Shown here piece by piece: positions 1 to 4,463 of a stretch of 5,663 nt of DNA; within the stretch, counting starts at the first letter, position 1; the number at the start of each line of letters is the position of its first letter. The position numbers were made by a program, and so were the translations under genes. The notes beneath the pieces were generated by a model. It made no database searches, was not told the origin of the DNA, and saw only the letters and a list, made by a program, of their open reading frames with translations. Where the stretch lies: contig JAOZKL010000053.1 in assembly GCA_029935375.1 (NCBI GenBank), positions 1 to 5,663 on the forward strand. The letters are read 5' to 3'. This DNA is from Patescibacteria group bacterium (GTDB lineage Bacteria > Patescibacteriota > JACMRA01).

Positions 1-56
1 CGGGATCCAGTTTTGCTTGCCGAATTTAATTCATTGCCAAAGTCAGACTGGCAAGC

Positions 57-87
57 CGTGGATACCCGCCTTCGCGGGCATGACAGG
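57..87 (+). repeat. 31-bp repeat, copy 1 (palindromic core)
   Basis: Identical over 31 bases to 4010-4040. It contains the hairpin CCCGC-CTTC-GCGGG (65-78) followed by CATGACAGG. Translations of this kind of element give the familiar spurious peptide strings 'WIPAFAGMT' and, on the other strand, 'MPAKAGIH', seen in hypothetical proteins of many bacteria. The hairpin core resembles small neisserial-type intergenic repeats in general form; I do not claim homology to them. Confidence 0.85.
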
Positions 88-94
88 ACGGATA

Positions 95-130
95 CTGGAT
101 CCCGTGGACAAACCCCGCACGACAGAACAG
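95..130 (+). repeat. Dispersed repeat unit, 36 bp
   Basis: Starts CTGGATCCCG and has GACA at unit positions 27-30, in register with the units at 163-198 and 4070-4105. The middle has diverged. Its last ten bases, GACAGAACAG, recur exactly at 4055-4064. Confidence 0.6.
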
Positions 131-162
131 AAAGACAGTTTATCGCAACTCAACCAATTTTT

Positions 163-198
163 CTGGATCCCGCGTCCAGTGCAGGCGTGACAGCAAAG
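163..198 (+). repeat. Dispersed repeat unit, 36 bp
   Basis: Starts CTGGATCCCGC and ends TGACAGCAAAG. The copy at 4070-4105 has the same length, the same 11-base start and a near-identical end (TGACAACAAAG). A small hairpin CTGGA-TCCCGCG-TCCAG forms at 163-179, but the T run lies on its 5' side on the plus strand, so it does not look like a terminator for the minus-strand genes. Confidence 0.65.
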
Positions 199-244
199 AA
201 ATTGCCTAAACTTAGAAACATAAAATACAGGACGGTAAAACCTT

Positions 245-1591
245 TTACCTCAACTTCCAGATCCCAAGAGTCTCTATATGTGGAGTATGTGGGTAATAGT
301 TATATCCACGGAAAAAATCTAGCTCATATAGCTCACCTAAACTTGCCATATTCTCCGCTTGTGTTTTGTAATTACAAGATAAATATACAAGAACTTTTGG
401 TTTTACAGTTTTTATCTTTTCTATAACATCTTTATGTAACCCAGCACGAGGAGGGTCAACTACAAGTATATCTACACCATCAATATAATCCAAGGCTTTT
501 TCTGCTGCAGATTCTATAAATTCATAATTATCAATTTTGTTTTGTTTCGCATTTTGCAGTGCTTTTTGTTTTGTTCCAGTAAAAATCTCTATCCCAAACA
601 CGTGTTTTATCTCTGGTATGTTTTTAGCCAAAATCAATCCAATTGTTCCAACGCCAGCATAGAGATCATATAGTTTTATGTCTTCTTTATCAAGTTCTTC
701 TATAGTTTTACACAGGTTATCCACAAGGTCTGTCATAGTTTTTTCAAAAACAGGAACATTTACCTGAAAAAACCCATCATAATTATAGTCTATTTGTGTG
801 TTCATCACTGTATCACTGAGTGTTTTGTCCCCAACCTCTGCCAGTATATTTGTTGTTATATATGCTGGAGATTTCATATTAGAATGAACTACAATAAATC
901 CAGTTAACAAGTTATCCACAAGCTGTTCTATCTCTTCCTTATCAACTTTAAGAGATGGGTCCTTTGCATAAAGGCAAGCTATTACAGTTTTTGTTGTATA
1001 AGAATAACGAAGCATCAAACCCTTAAACTGCTTTGCATTCCACCCCTTTTCGTTTATAAAATCTACTATACGATATGCAACTGTATTTATCTCTTTGGCT
1101 GCAATAGAAGAACCATTGTAAATAGGGAACTTACCAAAACCTCCATCACGTTTGTGGAACGCAATTGTTGTATGTTCTTTTTCATCAATATAGAAAGAGT
1201 ATTCAACTTTATTACGATAGTGCCAACTATCATCAGAATTAGCAAAATCTGGGACAACTAAAAACTCTGGAAGATTAATACTCTCAAAAGAAAAAGCTGA
1301 TTTGATAAAAGATTTTTTTATTTCATTTTCGTAATCAACTGTCATTATCTGCCATGGAGATGACGATGTAAAATGATCGTCTCTTGGCTCTACTCGATGT
1401 TCTGACCCTGTGATAATCTCTATCACAGTAGCTATCAATTTACCCCTCTTCTTTTTAAACGGTTCAACTATCAACTTTTCTCCGGGTAGGGAGTTAAGCA
1501 CCAAAACAGCCCCTTTTGTTTCATGATTTGCGACGCCATACCCCCTTTCATTAAGGTGGCTAATAACAACTTCAAACTTCTCTTTATTCAT
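245..1591 (-). CDS. rlmD: RNA uracil-C5 methyltransferase, TrmA/RlmC/RlmD family (RlmD-like)
   Basis: Predicted SAM-dependent enzyme that makes 5-methyluridine in RNA, probably 23S rRNA. The family is clear, but the target (U1939, U747 or tRNA U54) is not proven. In the 448-residue protein, an N-terminal TRAM RNA-binding domain (about 3-65) precedes a central domain and a Rossmann methyltransferase domain. That domain shows FFQVN (274-278), SAM motif DLYAGVG (309-315), acidic GIEI (Glu335), DPPRAG (379-384), LSCN with nucleophile Cys406, and C-terminal HIET with the probable general base Glu440. The iron-sulphur cysteines expected after the TRAM domain are absent: that stretch reads EPRDDHFTSSSPWQ. 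I chose the ATG at 1591 over an in-frame TTG at 1627, because the TTG falls in a TTGACA promoter box and the 12 extra residues do not belong to the TRAM domain. The gene lies 73 bp downstream of ung and ends in TAA. Confidence 0.93.
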   Translation of the reverse strand: MNKEKFEVVISHLNERGYGVANHETKGAVLVLNSLPGEKLIVEPFKKKRGKLIATVIEIITGSEHRVEPRDDHFTSSSPWQIMTVDYENEIKKSFIKSAFSFESINLPEFLVVPDFANSDDSWHYRNKVEYSFYIDEKEHTTIAFHKRDGGFGKFPIYNGSSIAAKEINTVAYRIVDFINEKGWNAKQFKGLMLRYSYTTKTVIACLYAKDPSLKVDKEEIEQLVDNLLTGFIVVHSNMKSPAYITTNILAEVGDKTLSDTVMNTQIDYNYDGFFQVNVPVFEKTMTDLVDNLCKTIEELDKEDIKLYDLYAGVGTIGLILAKNIPEIKHVFGIEIFTGTKQKALQNAKQNKIDNYEFIESAAEKALDYIDGVDILVVDPPRAGLHKDVIEKIKTVKPKVLVYLSCNYKTQAENMASLGELYELDFFRGYNYYPHTPHIETLGIWKLR

Positions 1592-1598
1592 ACTACTT

Positions 1599-1627
1599 CT
1601 AATAATGCAAAAAACATAGATTGTCAA
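1599..1627 (-). promoter_or_regulatory. Candidate promoter of the rlmD-like gene
   Basis: On the minus strand a perfect TTGACA (1627-1622) is followed by a 17-base spacer and TATTAG (1604-1599, four of six matches to TATAAT). The expected transcription start is about base 1592, one base before the ATG at 1591, so the message would be leaderless or nearly so. There is no Shine-Dalgarno sequence before this ATG, which agrees. The promoter lies in the 73-bp gap after ung, so the gene may be transcribed alone as well as by read-through. Confidence 0.55.
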
Positions 1628-1664
1628 ATACTATTCAAAGAAACAAAAATTTGATTACAAGACC

Positions 1665-2330
1665 CTACCACACTATCTCATCGAAACCTTTCGATTTTAA
1701 ATACTTATTTGTTTCTGAAAAATGTTTGCAACCAAAAAAACCATTATAAGCAGAAAATGGAGATGGGTGAGCTGCTTCCAAAACTAGATGTTTGTTTCTA
1801 TCTACAATCAAACCTTTCTTCTTTGCATAATTACCCCAGAGCAAAAACACAACATTATTTGTATTATCCGATATCTGCTTTATAACCTCATCTGTAAAGC
1901 CCTCCCAACCCTTCTTTACATGAGATCCGGGAGTTTTTTTACGAACAGTTAAAACAGAATTAATCAATAAAACGCCTTGCTTTGCCCAGTTTTCCAAAAA
2001 ACCATCAGTTATATCTTTATCCACACCTATATCTGTAGCTATCTCTTTATAAATGTTTCTAAGAGATGGGGGAGGTTTTATATTTTCTTTGACAGAAAAG
2101 CACAGCCCATGAGCCTGATCAGGATTGTGATAAGGATCTTGCCCGATAATTACCACCTTAACTTTATCTAAAGGTGTAAGATTGAAAGCGTTAAAAATAT
2201 CTTTTTGCTGTGGATAAACTATAAAAGTTTTGTATTCATCCTTAACGAACTTAACCAAATCCAAGAAACTAGAAGTTTTGAAGTATTCTGATAAAGCAAT
2301 CTCCCATGATTTTTCAATGTCTGTATTCAT
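1665..2330 (-). CDS. ung: Uracil-DNA glycosylase, family 1 (Ung)
   Basis: Cuts uracil from DNA, after cytosine deamination or dUTP incorporation, and starts base excision repair in the cytoplasm. At 221 residues it is close to the E. coli enzyme (229). Family 1 hallmarks are all present: water-activating loop GQDPYH (63-68, catalytic Asp65, with Tyr67 shielding the pocket), GLCFSV with the uracil-stacking Phe78, PPPSLRNIYKE (86-96), LLINS with uracil-reading Asn124, LLWG (163-166), and the HPSP DNA loop with catalytic His188, followed by GFFGCKHFSETN. The residue after HPSP is Phe192, where most family members have the intercalating Leu. The ATG lies 12 bp after the stop of the upstream DKNYY gene, so the two are probably one transcript. 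No Shine-Dalgarno sequence precedes it (TCTGGCTGCTAT), so translation may be coupled to the upstream gene. It ends in TAG. Confidence 0.97.
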   Translation of the reverse strand: MNTDIEKSWEIALSEYFKTSSFLDLVKFVKDEYKTFIVYPQQKDIFNAFNLTPLDKVKVVIIGQDPYHNPDQAHGLCFSVKENIKPPPSLRNIYKEIATDIGVDKDITDGFLENWAKQGVLLINSVLTVRKKTPGSHVKKGWEGFTDEVIKQISDNTNNVVFLLWGNYAKKKGLIVDRNKHLVLEAAHPSPFSAYNGFFGCKHFSETNKYLKSKGFDEIVW

Positions 2331-2342
2331 ATAGCAGCCAGA

Positions 2343-3638
2343 CTATTGACTGTCTTCTTCTTGCAAGACACCATCAATATAACCTCCATTAGTATCTGAA
2401 CAAGTAGTAACATCATCAACTACTTCACAAGAAAAACTGTCATAATCAACATCAGACAAAACCCCTCCATTATAATATATTGCAGTTGCATCTTTTGCAT
2501 AACCATCTAACAATACTTGGAAATCAGCAGGCACCACACCCGCTATTATATTATTTTGATAAAACACGTGTTTTGTATCCTTGGCATATTCTGCACTAAG
2601 CGCCTGGAAAAGCTCTGCATCAACCTCTGCATCGGCCACTACCATACCATTAAAATAAACATTACTAGAATCTATAGCCCATGGCTGTGTAGACCCCTCT
2701 GTGTTTTGCCCTCCTACAAATAATGATCCAAAAGTAGTTGTATCAGCCAAATTCATAACCTTGGCTTGTGTTTTGGAGTATACAAAACATTCATTAAATT
2801 CATAATCTCCGGCAATTGTAACATCCAAACAATCTATAGAAGCCGGGTTTGGATCTTCATACATTAACCCGCTTATTGATTTTATTATCTGATCTACCTC
2901 ACCTTTCAGTAAAGAACCTTCCAATTTTATTGTTACCAATGCATGATCATTCCAAATTACCAGATCTTTTTCTACAAAATCTTGATTTGCAGTAGTTTTA
3001 ACAACAAAAGATTTCTTATCTAGTTGATAACCATCATAATCAGAACAATCTGCAGCCTGCTCTGCACATTTATCTTCATCAAAGAGATCATCTCCCAAAA
3101 CTGAAAAATTATCTTGTACAAAATACTCAGAATAATCATCATAGTCCACTTTATTTATATCATCATTTACAACTGAAACCTTATCCTTTACCAAATATTC
3201 CAACACAGAAGACTGACTAGATTGGTACTCAAAATTTATTGAAATCTTTTCATCACCATTTGTTAATGCAATATCAGTTAGACCATTTCCAACCTGAGAC
3301 TGAGACAATGTCCAAGTGTCTTTGTACTTAAAGCTAAAATCCGGGTAAAGAGTACTGGTATAAACCACAGCATCATCCAAGAAGCTATCAGTATAAACTT
3401 TTGTAAATTTAGAATCTTTATACTCACAAACTTCTCCAATTACCAACCCTTCCTTTTCTACACACTCTGTAAATGTTTTTGGTTTTTTCTCAAATTTATT
3501 TTCCAAAAATGTACTTGGCTTGTAATCACCTTCTACAAAATATTCTGCCGCCAATCCAGCAACAGCAACAACCATAACAACAATAACTCCAACTAATAGA
3601 ACTTTTATAGCCCCCTTACGACTTGTTTGATCAGACAT
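2343..3638 (-). CDS. Membrane-anchored extracytoplasmic protein with DKNYY-type repeats
   Basis: Function unknown. The 431-residue protein has a short basic N-terminus (SDQTSRKGAIK), one strongly hydrophobic segment (about 11-30) and a long acidic remainder, so it is probably anchored in the membrane with its body outside. I see no lipobox cysteine. The middle (about 98-150, starting YPDFSFKYKDTW) resembles the surface modules with an 'FxFxYPxxW' start, though that is only a resemblance. The C-terminal third has three DKNYY-like repeats: AIDSSNVYFNG (321-331), YAKDTKHVFYQNN (351-363) and YAKDATAIYYNGG (380-392). Eight cysteines form four close pairs (59/71, 191/198, 270/284, 404/413) and none lies in the membrane segment, which suggests disulphides. 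I chose the ATG at 3638 over a TTG three codons earlier. It is first in the probable operon with ung and ends in TAG. Confidence 0.85.
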   Translation of the reverse strand: MSDQTSRKGAIKVLLVGVIVVMVVAVAGLAAEYFVEGDYKPSTFLENKFEKKPKTFTECVEKEGLVIGEVCEYKDSKFTKVYTDSFLDDAVVYTSTLYPDFSFKYKDTWTLSQSQVGNGLTDIALTNGDEKISINFEYQSSQSSVLEYLVKDKVSVVNDDINKVDYDDYSEYFVQDNFSVLGDDLFDEDKCAEQAADCSDYDGYQLDKKSFVVKTTANQDFVEKDLVIWNDHALVTIKLEGSLLKGEVDQIIKSISGLMYEDPNPASIDCLDVTIAGDYEFNECFVYSKTQAKVMNLADTTTFGSLFVGGQNTEGSTQPWAIDSSNVYFNGMVVADAEVDAELFQALSAEYAKDTKHVFYQNNIIAGVVPADFQVLLDGYAKDATAIYYNGGVLSDVDYDSFSCEVVDDVTTCSDTNGGYIDGVLQEEDSQ

Positions 3639-3649
3639 ATAAAACAAGC

Positions 3650-3675
3650 AAAATATCTTTTTGCAAATTTGTCAA
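3650..3675 (-). promoter_or_regulatory. Possible promoter of the DKNYY gene and ung
   Basis: A perfect TTGACA lies at 3675-3670 on the minus strand. The best -10-like hexamer, TATTTT (3655-3650), is only 14 bases away, shorter than the normal 16-18. The sequence at normal spacing (TTTGCT) is poor. If used, transcription would start about five bases before the ATG at 3638. There is no Shine-Dalgarno sequence in between. Confidence 0.35.
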
Positions 3676-3750
3676 GATTGTATCTTTGTTTATAAATATA
3701 TTATCACTTAACCACATTTTGAAAAATATCATATAACCCACACCGACTAA

Positions 3751-3780
3751 TCCTGTCATCCCGCACTAGATGCAGGATCT
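3751..3780 (-). repeat. Dispersed repeat unit, reverse orientation
   Basis: Read on the minus strand it starts AGATCCTGCATC and ends GCGGGATGACAGGA. The end matches GCGGGCATGACAGG of the unit at 4010-4040 except for one base. It faces that unit, so the two form an imperfect inverted pair around about 245 bases. Confidence 0.65.
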
Positions 3781-4009
3781 AAAAAAAATCAAAAAAGATA
3801 ACTACCTTCATCCTCACAAAAGCAAAAACTGTAATTACCAAGTGCTGGGAGGACAATTTTGTAAATAAAAAAAGTAAATGTAAAATTGGGCAGTGTTGAG
3901 AGGGTAGCTGTCTGAACAAAGGTGGTTTTTATCCTCTTTTGGTCTTTTGGTTCACTTCGCACCAAGGTAAAATGAACGTAATAAATCAGTTGGAAAATAA
4001 TGTTTTTTG

Positions 4010-4040
4010 CGTGGATACCCGCCTTCGCGGGCATGACAGG
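4010..4040 (+). repeat. 31-bp repeat, copy 2 (palindromic core)
   Basis: Exact 31-base match to 57-87 in the same orientation, 3953 bases away. The hairpin CCCGC-CTTC-GCGGG lies at 4018-4031. The flanking bases differ from those of copy 1, so identity stops at the repeat edges. Confidence 0.85.
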
Positions 4041-4069
4041 TTTGGTGGCGAGCATGACAGAACAGAACA

Positions 4070-4105
4070 CTGGATCCCGCACCAGATACGAGTATGACAA
4101 CAAAG
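4070..4105 (+). repeat. Dispersed repeat unit, 36 bp
   Basis: Starts CTGGATCCCGC and ends TGACAACAAAG, with the same length and register as 163-198. It follows the 31-bp unit at 4010-4040 and the partial string GCATGACAGAACAGAA (4052-4067), the same order of elements as in the cluster at 57-198. Confidence 0.65.
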
Positions 4106-4174
4106 CTCTTAGAAAAACTAGAACCAATCTTCTCCAGATTTTTGTAATAAAATTACACCACCAAACAACCTCTC

Positions 4175-4200
4175 TTGACTAAACGATTTTTTTGTATATT
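4175..4200 (+). promoter_or_regulatory. Possible promoter for the hairpin RNA and tRNA-Ser
   Basis: TTGACT (4175-4180) is followed by TATATT (4195-4200). The spacer is only 14 bases, so the pairing is not convincing alone. It is the only -35-like box in the approach to the hairpin RNA and tRNA, and transcription from it would begin near 4207, just before the hairpin. Confidence 0.35.
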
Positions 4201-4208
4201 ACTAAATA

Positions 4209-4278
4209 TGGTTGTAGTTCTTTGCAGGGGACAGAGTTTCTGATAAATTCTCTGCGGGCCCTGTGGAGGCTATAACCA
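4209..4278 (+). ncRNA. Candidate structured RNA (long hairpin), family unknown
   Basis: An almost continuous helix in an AT-rich gap. The outer part TGGTTGTAG (4209-4217) pairs with CTATAACCA (4270-4278). After one bulged T (4218), bases 4219-4229 pair with 4259-4269, ending in CAGGG/CCCTG and including several G-U pairs. A 2-by-4 internal loop (GA / CGGG) leads to an upper stem CAGAG/CTCTG (4232-4236 with 4250-4254), which can extend by TTT/AAA around a CTGAT loop. The many G-U pairs point to folding as RNA. TTTT (4281-4284) follows two bases later and tRNA-Ser starts ten bases after the hairpin. It could be a small RNA, a tRNA precursor leader processed by RNase P, or a regulatory leader. 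It lacks the conserved GGAA loop and AGCAGC of SRP RNA. Confidence 0.5.
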
Positions 4279-4288
4279 ACTTTTATAC

Positions 4289-4373
4289 GGAGATATCGCA
4301 TAGTGGCCTATTGCACACGCTTGGAAAGCGTGCAGGGAAACCTACGTGAGTTCGAATCTCACTATCTCCGCCA
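4289..4373 (+). tRNA. tRNA-Ser (anticodon GGA)
   Basis: Class II tRNA of 85 bases with encoded CCA. The acceptor stem is GGAGATA (4289-4295) with TATCTCC (4363-4369), followed by the serine discriminator G4370 and CCA (4371-4373). The D stem is GCA/TGC (4298-4300, 4312-4314) with the loop GG at 4305-4306. The anticodon stem is CACGC/GCGTG (4316-4320, 4328-4332) around TTGGAAA, with anticodon GGA at 4323-4325, reading UCC and UCU. The long variable arm AGG-GAAA-CCT (4334-4343) is typical of serine tRNA. The T arm is GTGAG-TTCGAAT-CTCAC (4346-4362). All stems pair and there is no intron. Confidence 0.97.
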
Positions 4374-4423
4374 TTAGGTATTGTAAAACAGTTTGAAAAA
4401 GTATTGGGAGGGGTTATCGGAAG

Positions 4424-4448
4424 AGGGTGTATAGTACCCTATTTTTTT
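4424..4448 (+). terminator. Intrinsic terminator after tRNA-Ser
   Basis: Stem AGGGT (4424-4428) with ACCCT (4436-4440), plus a G-U pair inside, then A and seven T (4442-4448). It lies 50 bases after the tRNA and 15 before the recA ATG. This separates the tRNA transcript from recA, so recA needs its own promoter within or just after this hairpin. Confidence 0.65.
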
Positions 4449-4461
4449 ATAAAAATATAAT
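4448..4461 (+). promoter_or_regulatory. Candidate -10 region of recA
   Basis: Two overlapping AT-rich candidates: TATAAA (4448-4453) and a perfect TATAAT (4456-4461). The first would start transcription near 4460, a leader of only a few bases. The second would start inside the gene. Neither has a clear TTGACA partner at 16-18 bases. No LexA-like inverted repeat of the GAAC-N4-GTTC or CTGT-N8-ACAG type is visible upstream, so SOS control is not supported here. Confidence 0.35.
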
Positions 4462-4463
4462 AT

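Larger units (their letters stand above)
1..198. repeat. Cluster of short dispersed intergenic repeats
   Basis: This gene-free block holds at least four related units: a partial reverse-orientation one at 1-10 (CGGGATCCAG, cut by the window edge), and forward units at 57-87, 95-130 and 163-198. The common pattern is a (C/G)TGGATxCC start, a variable GC-rich middle, and a GACA near base 27-30 followed by an A-rich or AACAG tail. The block lies downstream of the minus-strand methyltransferase gene. An open frame across it (13-426) is a by-product of the repeats plus the antisense of that gene, and I do not call it a gene. The same family reappears at 3751-4105. Confidence 0.75.
3676..4170. other. 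Gene-free region with dispersed repeats
   Basis: About 500 bases without a credible gene. It holds repeat units at 3751-3780 (reverse), 4010-4040 and 4070-4105 (forward), plus an eight-base tandem duplication CTTTTGGT at 3936-3951. Open frames on both strands (minus 3789-4127, plus 4000-4182) translate the repeats into 'MPAKAGIH' and 'WIPAFAGMT' strings and have no domain, so I reject them. I recognise nothing in 3781-4009, which is low-complexity and AT-rich. Confidence 0.6.

Noticed and set aside
1..198. CRISPR array
   Set aside because: Units are divergent, in mixed orientation, unevenly spaced and partly duplicated 4 kb away; there are no cas genes.
13..426. Open frame of 137 codons on the plus strand
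   Set aside because: It runs through repeat units and then antisense to the 3' end of the methyltransferase gene; no domain, no ribosome site.
1625..1627. TTG start for the methyltransferase, and a TTG at 3647 for the DKNYY gene
   Set aside because: The first is part of a TTGACA promoter box; both add residues outside the domain, and an ATG follows closely.
1977..2723. Plus-strand frames at 1977-2171 and 2517-2723
   Set aside because: Antisense shadows of ung and the DKNYY gene, both of which have clear protein features on the other strand.
3936..3951. Tandem CTTTTGGT duplication
   Set aside because: Only two eight-base copies in T-rich sequence; easily due to chance or replication slippage.
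3789..4182. Open frames on both strands (minus 3789-4127, plus 4000-4182)
   Set aside because: They contain the repeat-derived strings MPAKAGIH and WIPAFAGMT, which mark spurious translations; the rest is low-complexity.
4209..4278. Signal recognition particle RNA, which lies near tRNA-Ser in some bacteria
   Set aside because: The conserved GGAA apical loop and the AGCAGC internal-loop strand are absent. The CTGATAA string also lacks the GAAA partner needed for a hammerhead ribozyme.
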